Assembly: GCF_013300825.1 (NCBI RefSeq)
Contig: NZ_JAAIMY010000027.1
Location: 1 to 41,536 of the forward strand
Reading direction: 5' to 3'
Length of the DNA stretch: 41,536 nt
DNA from: Blautia wexlerae
Lineage (GTDB): Bacteria > Bacillota > Clostridia > Lachnospirales > Lachnospiraceae
In this document: piece after piece, positions 23,872-30,597 of the stretch
How the letters are laid out: each line of letters starts with the position of its first letter
Position numbering within the stretch: the stretch's first letter is position 1
Notes under the pieces: generated by a model
Told to the model about the DNA's origin: nothing
The model's input: the letters and a program-made list of their open reading frames with translations, nothing else
The model's database searches: none
Program-made: the position numbers and the translations under genes

Positions 23872-23873
23872 TT

Positions 23874-23903
23874 GAAAAAGCAGTCTGTCAAGGCTGCTTT
23901 TTC
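23874..23903 (+). terminator. terminator after the DUF6809-like gene
   Basis: GAAAAAGCAG and CTGCTTTTTC form a perfect 10-bp stem with a 10-nt loop, giving an A-rich/U-rich hairpin with an internal U-tract; it begins 2 nt after the stop codon. Confidence 0.7.
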
Positions 23904-23930
23904 TGTACCGCTTACATAGGAGGATGAGAT

Positions 23931-24125
23931 GTGATTGATTTGATAATTATTATTATGGCAGGAATAGTGCTTTTGTTTTTGCTGTCTTGTTGCTTTATGG
24001 TTGCAAGGCTATTGGATGAGGAAATATCTATGTATGGATATGAAGGAAAAGAAAACAGGGAAAGGGAACAACTTCCCGACAAATTGTCGAGAAGTTCAAC
24101 AGATGAAAGACATGGAGATAAATGA
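23931..24125 (+). CDS. small single-pass membrane protein
   Basis: A GTG start at 23931 is set by AGGAGG 6 nt upstream. The 64-residue product has one membrane helix (IDLIIIIMAGIVLLFLLSCC) and a charged cytoplasmic tail rich in Glu/Arg/Lys. No family is recognised. The 25-bp palindrome at 24071-24095 lies within its last codons, and its stop overlaps the start of the XRE regulator, so the tail sequence may be constrained by the DNA site. Confidence 0.55.
   Translation: MIDLIIIIMAGIVLLFLLSCCFMVARLLDEEISMYGYEGKENREREQLPDKLSRSSTDERHGDK
24071..24095. repeat. 25-bp palindrome, copy 1 (candidate operator)
   Basis: The arms are ACTTC-C-CGACAA and TTGTCG-A-GAAGT around a central A; all but one position pair. 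It lies 7 bp before the XRE regulator start. An identical 25-bp copy in opposite orientation lies at 25220-25244. Confidence 0.7.
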
Positions 24126-24408
24126 AAAGATTCGTTATTTTCGGAAACAGAGAGGGCTATCGCAGGAGCTGCTTGCAGAACGAACAGGAATTAATGTGAA
24201 TACAATTCGGAAGTATGAAATAGGCATACGAAAGCCGAAAGTAGAACAATTAAAGAAAATTGCGGATGGACTTGAAATTAGTGTAATAGAATTTTTGGAT
24301 ATTGAAATAGAAAATGAAGCGGACTTGATTGCTATGCTGAAAAAAATCAGTCCGTTTTTTAAATGGGACGGATTGCTTCATGTATTGGTGGGGGAAAAGT
24401 TTTTATGA
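24103..24408 (+). CDS. XRE-family helix-turn-helix regulator
   Basis: A 101-residue regulator. Residues about 5-60 are a Cro/CI-type helix-turn-helix (EKIRYFRKQRGLSQELLAER TGINVNTIRKYEIGIRKPKV). A short C-terminal extension (LIAMLKKISPFFKWDGLLHV) may be a dimer or ligand part. No strong ribosome site precedes either in-frame ATG (24103 or 24112); translation is probably coupled to the upstream membrane gene, whose last codons it overlaps. The next gene's ATG overlaps its TGA. The palindromes at 24071 and 25220 are its likely binding sites. Confidence 0.85.
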   Translation: MKDMEINEKIRYFRKQRGLSQELLAERTGINVNTIRKYEIGIRKPKVEQLKKIADGLEISVIEFLDIEIENEADLIAMLKKISPFFKWDGLLHVLVGEKFL

Positions 24409-25211
24409 TTGGTGTTGGAAGTGCATTGGTATCACTGTTGCTGATCTTTGTTTGTTATTCACTGACACTGACAGCGAAAAGAGCAGATGAAAATTTATTG
24501 ATGATTTGTGAAAAGAATCAGAAAAATGAAGAAGAGAGAGGAAACCGAGAAATGGAATCACAGAGAGACATTTTAAGAGTAATTGAAAAAGAAATCAAAA
24601 AAGGAAGTGCGCCAGTTGCATTTGCAGGTTTGGGGGTTTCCGAGGAATGTTATCATTTGGTAGATAGTCAGGCTAAGATGAACCAACTTTTAGATTATTT
24701 TTTTCGCAATGAAGAATACGCAGCTTTGGCAGAGCGGCAGGTGAAAAGTAATATCTATGCAGAAATGGGCAAAAGGCTGAATTTCCGTAGTGCCAGATCT
24801 GATCGAGACAGAAAGAATATGGAGGTAGCGGCAAAACGATGGATTAAGAAAAAGCATCCAACATTTGATGGTGATGTATATGTCGAAAATATCCGATGTT
24901 TTCTGGACATTTCCCAAGAAGAGTTAGAAAAACGTAAATGTACAGTCAATGAACAGGATACGACAGCACTTATTTTCAGCCAGAAACATCTTGAAGCATT
25001 ATACTTGCAATGTCTTATGCACAGACGAAATGCGATGCAAGAGATTCCGGAATTAAAAGGTTTGTCAGAAACGTGCAACAGGATTTATAAATTGCAGGAT
25101 GTAGATGTATTATTCCAATGCCTGCTGATGGATCAGATGGATTGGGAAGAAGAAAAGTTATATGTGCAGTTCAGCACAATTTATTTATTGAAGCAGACAG
25201 TGGAAAATTAA
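24405..25211 (+). CDS. membrane-anchored protein of unknown function coupled to the XRE regulator
   Basis: A 268-residue protein from the ATG at 24405 (GGGGGAAAAG upstream, ATGA overlap with the regulator). One N-terminal membrane helix (GVGSALVSLLLIFVCYSLTL) is followed by a charged coiled-coil-like stretch (KNQKNEEERGNREMESQRDI) and a helical domain of about 180 residues with several Cys residues (IRCFLDISQEELEKRKCTVN; YLQCLMHRR). I recognise no family. Being coupled to an XRE regulator and flanked by the paired palindromes, it may be part of the element's control switch, or an exclusion or signal-sensing protein. No function can be named. Confidence 0.6.
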   Translation: MIGVGSALVSLLLIFVCYSLTLTAKRADENLLMICEKNQKNEEERGNREMESQRDILRVIEKEIKKGSAPVAFAGLGVSEECYHLVDSQAKMNQLLDYFFRNEEYAALAERQVKSNIYAEMGKRLNFRSARSDRDRKNMEVAAKRWIKKKHPTFDGDVYVENIRCFLDISQEELEKRKCTVNEQDTTALIFSQKHLEALYLQCLMHRRNAMQEIPELKGLSETCNRIYKLQDVDVLFQCLLMDQMDWEEEKLYVQFSTIYLLKQTVEN

Positions 25212-25219
25212 AACCCATG

Positions 25220-25244
25220 ACTTCTCGACAATTTGTCGGGAAGT
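25220..25244. repeat. 25-bp palindrome, copy 2 (candidate operator)
   Basis: This is the exact reverse complement of the 24071-24095 copy over all 25 bases. It lies 8 bp after the stop of the 268-residue gene and 91 bp before pcfB. A ten-codon frame (25264-25296) with GGAAAGGAG upstream lies between it and pcfB. Confidence 0.7.
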
Positions 25245-25335
25245 GGAAAGGAGTCAAATTCCAATGAAAATATATCTCCCCCATCTGTTAGTACCACCGT
25301 AATTTGCGGATCAGAATCGAAAGGAGGCGTGCAAA

Positions 25336-25818
25336 TTGCAGGAAGAAGTTACACAGAAAACAATCGCATTGTCGGTTAAAACTGCAAGAGTGACTGCCGA
25401 CGTGTTAAAAAATATGCTGCGGAAGTATCTGTCAGGACAGAAGCAAAAGGGAAAGAATCCTTACAAGGTTGGAAAACAGTCATACAAAGAACTGAAAAGC
25501 CAGGGTTCTGGTTTATCCAATATTGAAATCACAGATGGAAATATCAAGTCTTTTGAGCGTGTGGCGAAGAAATACCGCTTAGATTTTGCCTTGAAAAAAG
25601 ACAGTTCGACCAAGCCACCGACTTACTATGTGTTCTTTAAAGGGCAGGATACAGAAATGATGAATCTGGCATTTAAGAAATATTTGGGTGTACAGATGAA
25701 TAAAAAGGATAAACCATCTATTATGAAAAAACTTATGCACTTTAAGGATGCTGTGTCTAAAGGAAAGAACAGAGAACGAGCAAGAGAACAGCAGAAAGAC
25801 AGAGGGCAGAGTTTATGA
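25336..25818 (+). CDS. PcfB-family conjugation protein (DUF3801)
   Basis: A 160-residue basic protein. A TTG start at 25336 is fixed by AAGGAGG 8 nt before it. VTQKTIALSVKTARVTADVL, GSGLSNIEITDGNIKSFERV and YYVFFKGQDTEMMNLAFKKY match PcfB/DUF3801 proteins, relaxosome accessory proteins of Gram-positive conjugative plasmids and ICEs. Its stop overlaps the virD4 start by 4 bases (ATGA), the usual pcfB-pcfC order. It probably helps hand the relaxosome to the VirD4 coupling protein. Confidence 0.82.
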   Translation: MQEEVTQKTIALSVKTARVTADVLKNMLRKYLSGQKQKGKNPYKVGKQSYKELKSQGSGLSNIEITDGNIKSFERVAKKYRLDFALKKDSSTKPPTYYVFFKGQDTEMMNLAFKKYLGVQMNKKDKPSIMKKLMHFKDAVSKGKNRERAREQQKDRGQSL

Positions 25819-26291
25819 CGGAGAAAAAACAGCAGCATAAGAAGAAAAGAGGAAAAGTTCAGCATATCAGAGGCTCTCCGAAAAAGAGAAAAATATCTGG
25901 AAAAGCTTTTTTTTCTTCAGAGAGTATCCCAGGAAAAATTCTTGCGGATGTGAAAAATCAGATTACGGATAAGGCAAGTGAATTGAAGAGGGCAGATCAG
26001 AAAAAGCTGTTTTTAGCTAATTTCCCCTATCTGATGTTTGCTTATTTTTTCAATAAGATTGCCTGGCTGTATCGGGTAAACACCGGAGCAACTTCCTGGG
26101 ATAAATTTATGAACACTATTACTTATTTTGAACTGGCATTTCGGAATCTCTGGCCAAGCTTGAATCATATGGATCTGTTTTGGGGAATTACAGGAGGCGT
26201 GGCTGTAAAGTTTATTATTATTTACCGCACGAAAAATGCCAGGAAATATCGGCTGGGTGTGGAGTATGGTTCTGCCAGATGGAGTGCATAA
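25815..26291 (+). pseudogene. VirD4/TraG coupling protein, N-terminal fragment
   Basis: A 158-residue product with a basic N-terminus (EKKQQHKKKRGKVQH), a long membrane segment near FPYLMFAYFFNKIAWLYRV, a second near LFWGITGGVAVKFIIIY, and RKYRLGVEYGSARW. The last block is the universal entry to the ATPase domain of VirD4-like T4SS coupling proteins. It normally continues with the Walker A region (total about 600 residues), but stops four codons later at the left end of the mobilizable transposon. No other part of the gene is present in the window, so transfer functions of this element copy are probably lost. Confidence 0.82.
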
Positions 26292-26338
26292 TTTTAAGTG
26301 TAAATGACACATACATGGACGCACAGGAGGTTATGCAC

Positions 26339-28189
26339 ATGACTGATTATAGCAAAATTACAGCCCTTTACTCCCGCCTTTCCGTGGGCGACGAGGACAG
26401 GGACGGCGGCGAGAGCAACAGCATACAGAACCAAAAAATATTTTTGGAGAACTATGCCAGAGGGCAGCACCTAACCAATATCCGGCACTACATCGACGAC
26501 GACGAAAGCGGCAGGTTTTTTGACCGTTCTGCCTACTCCCGCATGATGGACGATGTGGAAAACGGGAAAATCGGTGTCTGCATTATGAAAGACCTTACCC
26601 GCTGGGGGCGTGACTATCTCCAAGTCGGAAACGCGATGGAGATATTCAGACGGAACAATGTGCGCTTTATCGCGGTCAACAACGGCATTGACAGCGAGAA
26701 GCCCGACACATTGGAGTTTGCGCCCTTTATCAATATCATGTCGGAGTGGTATGCAAAGGACATCAGCAAGAAAGTGAAAACGGGCATTAAGACCAAAGGC
26801 ATGAGTGGAAAGCCGATTGTCACCGAAGCCCCTTACGGTTATGTCAAAGACCCGGACAACAAGGATTTTTGGATAATCGACGAGGAAGCTGCCGAGGTTG
26901 TACGCCTTATTTTCCGCCTGTTTATCGGTGGGAAGAACCGCAACCAAATCGCCGTATATCTGACACAGGAGCAAATCCCTACCCCCACTTTCTACATGAA
27001 AGACCGCGGGCGGGGAACCTGTAAAAATAAGACACTCAACGAGGATAACCGCTGCAAGTGGAACAAAGCCACCTTGACCAATATCCTCACACGGCAGGAG
27101 TATTGCGGCGATGTAGTCAACTTCAAGACTACAAAGCATTTCCGGGATAAACATAACCACTATGTAGACCGGAGCCAATGGCACATCACAGAAAATGTGC
27201 ATGAGCCGATTATCAGCCGCAGCGATTTTGAAACCGTACAGCGGATTTTGGGAAACGCACCCGTCAGACGCCCCAACGGGGACGGGGAAATCCACCCTCT
27301 GTCCGGCTTACTTTTCTGTAAGGACTGCGGCGCAAAAATGCACATTCGTATTGATTACCGGAACGGCGGCAAGCGGCACGTTGCTTTTTGCAGCGAGTAC
27401 CACAAGGGAAAAGCCAAGAACCCCAAATGCCATTCCCCGCACATCATGGACGCGGACTTGCTCATGCAGACCATCGCGGAAGTGCTGAAGAAAATCGAGG
27501 ACTATTCTATCAGCAATCGGGCGGAGTTTGAAGCATTAGTGAAAAAGAACCTTGCCATGCAGCAGACCGATCAGACCAAGAAGCAGCAGAAGCGTATTCC
27601 GCAAATCACGACGCGCCTTGAACAGATTGACAAGGTGCTGAACAAGCTCTATGAGGACAACGCCCTCGGCACGATCCCGCAAGACCGCTATGAGCAGATG
27701 TCGCAGAAGTATTCAGAAGAATACTACACGCTGAAAGCGGAGCTTGCCACGCTCCAAGAGCAGCTATCCGCTTTTGAGAACGCGGGAGGACGGGCGCAGA
27801 AGTTTTTGAAGCTGACGGAACGCCATGCTGCCTTTACCGAGCTTACCCCCGCCATTCTCAACGAGTTTATCAGCCGGATTGAAGTGCATGAGCGCGACCA
27901 GAAAAGGGCGAGATACGCAATCCAGCACATCAGCATATATTTCAATTATATCGGCAAGTTTGAGAACGAAGTGACACAGCTTGCAGAGCCGACCGAGCAG
28001 GAAATCCGGCAAATGCGGGAGGAAATCGAAGAAGCCAAAAAGGAAAAGAGCCGCGCCTACCACCGGCAGTATTCAAGGGAGTACCGGGCGCGAAACCTTG
28101 AAAAGCAGCGGGAGTATGACCGCATGAAAGCGCGGGAATACCGGGCAAGGAGAAAGGCGCAGGCAGCCGCCGCACAGCCCACACAGTAA
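26339..28189 (+). CDS. large serine recombinase (site-specific integrase/transposase)
   Basis: A 616-residue recombinase from the ATG at 26339, chosen because CAGGAGG lies 8 nt upstream. The resolvase catalytic domain (residues about 5-155) has the nucleophile Ser15 in ALYSRLS and the DLTRWGRDYLQ...FIAVNNGIDS pattern. Then come the recombinase domain (PYGYVKDPDNKDFWIIDEEA), a zinc ribbon (LLFCKDCGAKM ... CHSPHI), a long coiled coil and a DUF4368-type end with a very basic Arg-rich tail. It excises and inserts the transposon through a circular form. The gene is G+C-rich unlike virD4 upstream. Confidence 0.93.
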   Translation: MTDYSKITALYSRLSVGDEDRDGGESNSIQNQKIFLENYARGQHLTNIRHYIDDDESGRFFDRSAYSRMMDDVENGKIGVCIMKDLTRWGRDYLQVGNAMEIFRRNNVRFIAVNNGIDSEKPDTLEFAPFINIMSEWYAKDISKKVKTGIKTKGMSGKPIVTEAPYGYVKDPDNKDFWIIDEEAAEVVRLIFRLFIGGKNRNQIAVYLTQEQIPTPTFYMKDRGRGTCKNKTLNEDNRCKWNKATLTNILTRQEYCGDVVNFKTTKHFRDKHNHYVDRSQWHITENVHEPIISRSDFETVQRILGNAPVRRPNGDGEIHPLSGLLFCKDCGAKMHIRIDYRNGGKRHVAFCSEYHKGKAKNPKCHSPHIMDADLLMQTIAEVLKKIEDYSISNRAEFEALVKKNLAMQQTDQTKKQQKRIPQITTRLEQIDKVLNKLYEDNALGTIPQDRYEQMSQKYSEEYYTLKAELATLQEQLSAFENAGGRAQKFLKLTERHAAFTELTPAILNEFISRIEVHERDQKRARYAIQHISIYFNYIGKFENEVTQLAEPTEQEIRQMREEIEEAKKEKSRAYHRQYSREYRARNLEKQREYDRMKAREYRARRKAQAAAAQPTQ

Positions 28190-28210
28190 AACAGAATAAC
28201 CGTCAACCAA

Positions 28211-28245
28211 GAGGGATTTTCCGAGTTACGGGAAATCCCTCTTTT
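28211..28245 (+). terminator. terminator after the recombinase gene
   Basis: GAGGGATTT-TCC and GGG-AAATCCCTC form a stem of about 12 bp followed by TTTTGC. Confidence 0.75.
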
Positions 28246-28268
28246 GCACCCGGAGAAAGGAGCCGCCT

Positions 28269-28460
28269 ATGGCAGAACAGACCCCCGACAATATCATCAC
28301 GACCCAGAGGAACGGGCAGACCATTGTTGCGGAGTTATTTTTCAATCACAGCAGCACAGAAACATTCCGCGACAAGCTGCTCAAACTGGTGCTTGCCGAC
28401 AGTACGCGTTTATCCGCGTCTGACGGTCAAGAGCCGGAAAAAACAGAAATCTTGCGATAA
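28269..28460 (+). CDS. tnpW: transposon-encoded TnpW-family protein
   Basis: A 63-residue protein (DNIITTQRNGQTIVAELFFN; SSTETFRDKLLKLVLADS) matching the small TnpW family found beside serine recombinases in Tn4451-like elements. Function is unproved; it is thought to act with the recombinase. GAGAAAGGAG precedes the ATG. A G+C-rich hairpin (CCGCCC/GGGCGG, about 28464-28495) follows the stop, with TTTCTATTT after it, and is probably a terminator. Confidence 0.8.
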   Translation: MAEQTPDNIITTQRNGQTIVAELFFNHSSTETFRDKLLKLVLADSTRLSASDGQEPEKTEILR

Positions 28461-28593
28461 CAGCCGCCCCGACGAACCATTCCCTGTCCGGGCGGTTTCT
28501 ATTTGAAAATCCTCATTTTCCCCAAGTCAAGAGCCGGGAAAAACACCCGAAAAATGCCCCTATTGCGTAACAGGGGCGCAGAAAGGAGAGTTT

Positions 28594-28890
28594 ATGAGAA
28601 CAGGGCTTACGAAGCAGGAAAAGACCACCGATATTTGGTTTGACGAGAAAGACCCGCTGATCCATATCCGCACCCACAACACCGACCTAAAGAAACGGAT
28701 GCTTGCATACAGCCGCCGCTACCCGGAGAACTGCAAGCAGACCGACACCGACCCGGAAACGGGCTGCATGGAGTTTGACATTGAGAAAGGCCGTTTCTCT
28801 TTCCGTCTGACCGCCCCATACAGCGAGGAACGGCGGGAAGCAGCGCGGCAATATGCCAGAGAAAACAGCACTACAAACTTGTTGAAATAA
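28594..28890 (+). CDS. transposon-encoded protein of unknown function
   Basis: A 98-residue charged protein (GLTKQEKTTDIWFDEKDPLI; DLKKRMLAYSRRYPENCKQT; EKGRFSFRLTAPYSEERREA). It has no membrane segment or cysteine motif that I recognise. Similar small genes occur between tnpW and cargo in gut Firmicutes transposons, but I cannot name a function. GAAAGGAG precedes the ATG at 9 nt. The AT-rich cargo segment starts right after its stop. Confidence 0.65.
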   Translation: MRTGLTKQEKTTDIWFDEKDPLIHIRTHNTDLKKRMLAYSRRYPENCKQTDTDPETGCMEFDIEKGRFSFRLTAPYSEERREAARQYARENSTTNLLK

Positions 28891-28912
28891 TGTGGATTTG
28901 TTCATGTTCTTG

Positions 28913-28921
28913 TGCTATACT
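28913..28921 (+). promoter_or_regulatory. extended -10 promoter of the carboxypeptidase cargo gene
   Basis: TG-C-TATACT is an extended -10 element 49 bp before the cargo gene start. A -35 is not clear. Confidence 0.45.
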
Positions 28922-28969
28922 TTTCTCAAAGGCACAGAATGGCAGATATAAATTCGTGGGAGAAAAAAT

Positions 28970-29911
28970 ATGAAGAAGCATAGAAAATGTAAAAAGATAA
29001 TAATAGCTTTTGTAACAGTGTTGTTTATAGCATTTGTTGCAGTAATTGGGCTACACAAAACAGGGATTTATCGTTTTGATTTCTTAAAGGACATCTATAA
29101 AAAAATTGATTTTCAACTAAGTACGAATGAGCTTAACATTCCGCAGGACGCTCTTTCATTTTCTGTTTATGATATTGAGCAAGAAGAATATTTATTTTAC
29201 GAGGGTGATAGCCAGTTGCCCACTGTCGCAAGTTTGGCAAAACTATTTGCCATTGATTATGCTTTGGGAAAAGTAGATTTGGAAGATATTGTTGAAGTAA
29301 ATCAAGAGGTATTAGAACTTGTTCCGGCGGGTTCATCTTTAGCAAATCTGTATGCTGGGGAATACACAGTTAAACAAATCATGGAGGCTATGCTTGTTCC
29401 TTCCGGAAATGACGCAGCCTATGTGTTGGCATATCATATCGCTAAAAACGAATTAGGCGAAGGTTATACAGCAACGGAATATATAGATTATTTCATGACA
29501 GAACTTAGTGAGTATTTAATCGAAGCAGGCTATTCCAAAACAAATTTATATAATGACCCAAGTGGCGCGTCTATGCAAGCTGACTCTCATTTAGATGACA
29601 TTAACCGCGTAGCGTTGAAGCTCCTTAACTACGATTTTGTTAAAGAATGTATTGGAAAAAGCGAATTTTCAATTCAAACTCCGCAAGGTGAATTTACATG
29701 GAAAAATACAAATGAATTTTTAGATGAAAATTCACCGTACTATAATGCAAATGTTAAAGGAATGAAAACAGGAACAATGGCATCTTCCTATAACATTGTT
29801 GTTCTGTATGAAAAAGATGGAAAAGCATATTTAATTACCTGTTTAGCGGCACACTCAAATGAGGGGAGATATAAAGCGGTACAGTCTGCTATCAACACGA
29901 TTATTGAATAA
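28970..29911 (+). CDS. serine-type D-Ala-D-Ala carboxypeptidase (S11 family), transposon cargo
   Basis: A 313-residue penicillin-binding-protein-like enzyme with an N-terminal membrane anchor (IIIAFVTVLFIAFVAVIGLH). It acts on the outside of the membrane, trimming the terminal D-alanine from peptidoglycan stems. All three active-site motifs are present: Ser88-x-x-Lys91 (SLAK), SGN at 145-147 and KTG at 266-268. The usual C-terminal membrane-binding domain of PBP5 is absent. The gene is AT-rich inside a G+C-rich transposon and has its own promoter and terminator, so it was acquired separately. Chain trimming could change susceptibility to cell-wall drugs or a host's lysozyme-like attack, but that is inference. 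Confidence 0.88.
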   Translation: MKKHRKCKKIIIAFVTVLFIAFVAVIGLHKTGIYRFDFLKDIYKKIDFQLSTNELNIPQDALSFSVYDIEQEEYLFYEGDSQLPTVASLAKLFAIDYALGKVDLEDIVEVNQEVLELVPAGSSLANLYAGEYTVKQIMEAMLVPSGNDAAYVLAYHIAKNELGEGYTATEYIDYFMTELSEYLIEAGYSKTNLYNDPSGASMQADSHLDDINRVALKLLNYDFVKECIGKSEFSIQTPQGEFTWKNTNEFLDENSPYYNANVKGMKTGTMASSYNIVVLYEKDGKAYLITCLAAHSNEGRYKAVQSAINTIIE

Positions 29912-29996
29912 TGATGATGAAATATCCCGTTTAAGTAAAGTGTCAAAACAATAAGGGTAAGATAAAACAGCACACAATAAAACTTAATACCCACCC

Positions 29997-30030
29997 AAAA
30001 GGGCAGCCGAGAAATCGACTGTCCTTTTTC
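29997..30030 (+). terminator. terminator behind the cargo gene
   Basis: AAAAGGGCAGCCGA and TCGACTGTCCTTTTT form a stem with two mismatches around a 4-nt loop, ending in a U-tract. It closes the cargo segment before the G+C-rich transposon sequence resumes. Confidence 0.65.
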
Positions 30031-30061
30031 TATGCCGACAGGCAGAAAGGAGCGGCCACCC

Positions 30062-30355
30062 ATGACGAAACCGAGAGAGAAAACCCGTGAGGAGCTGCAA
30101 GCCGAGATTGAGGACGGGAAGAAGAAAATCCGGCAGTTTGAGAACCGGGAAAAGATGTTGCGTCAGAAGCTATCCAAAGAAGAACGCAGAACGCGCAGCC
30201 ACCGCCTTATCGTCCGGGGCGCAGTCTTTGAAAGTATTGTGCCGGAAGCAAAGAACATGACCGACGAGGAAGCCACAGCACTTCTCCGGCTTGCCTTGAC
30301 GAGTGAACCAGCGCGGGAGTTTTTGAGAAAACGAGCCGAGGAAACGACAAGCTAA
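30062..30355 (+). CDS. DUF3847-family protein
   Basis: A 97-residue, very charged, helical protein: REKTREELQAEIEDGKKKIR QFENREKMLRQKLSKEERRT then HRLIVRGAVFESIVPEAKNM. It matches DUF3847, nearly always found directly before MobA/MobL relaxase genes and so probably a relaxosome accessory or regulator. AAAGGAG lies about 10 nt before the ATG at 30062. The candidate oriT lies just after its stop. Confidence 0.82.
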   Translation: MTKPREKTREELQAEIEDGKKKIRQFENREKMLRQKLSKEERRTRSHRLIVRGAVFESIVPEAKNMTDEEATALLRLALTSEPAREFLRKRAEETTS

Positions 30356-30370
30356 ATAATCCCTTGGCAA

Positions 30371-30420
30371 CAAGGGCGCACTTATACACCCTTGCGGGCG
30401 TGTGCGCTCTGCCGAGGGCT
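30371..30420 (-). other. candidate oriT with RSF1010-like nic site
   Basis: On the minus strand TATAAGTGCGCCCTTG (30386-30371) contains TAAGTGCG/CCCT, the nick sequence of RSF1010-type (IncQ, MOBQ) origins of transfer, with the nick expected between 30377 and 30376. On its 5' side ACAC-G-CCC-GCAA-GGG-TGT forms an imperfect hairpin, as in RSF1010. The relaxase gene follows within 220 bp. Confidence 0.7.
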
Positions 30421-30597
30421 TATCTCCGCACAGGGATTTTACCCCGCGCTCCGATATGGCGGCTTTGCCGCAACAAGGGGCTGCACCCCTTGCGCCGCTT
30501 CGCGGCTATCCCTGCACACCCACAAAAACAGTACACCCGCCGTTGGCGTCTGTACCATTTTTGCGGGATTTATTATCCTATCCGGGAGGTGATACCC

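Noticed and set aside
26471..27295. Long minus-strand open frame (274 codons) inside the serine recombinase gene
   Set aside because: G+C-rich genes leave long open shadow frames on the other strand; the recombinase on the plus strand has clear catalytic motifs, and the shadow has none.
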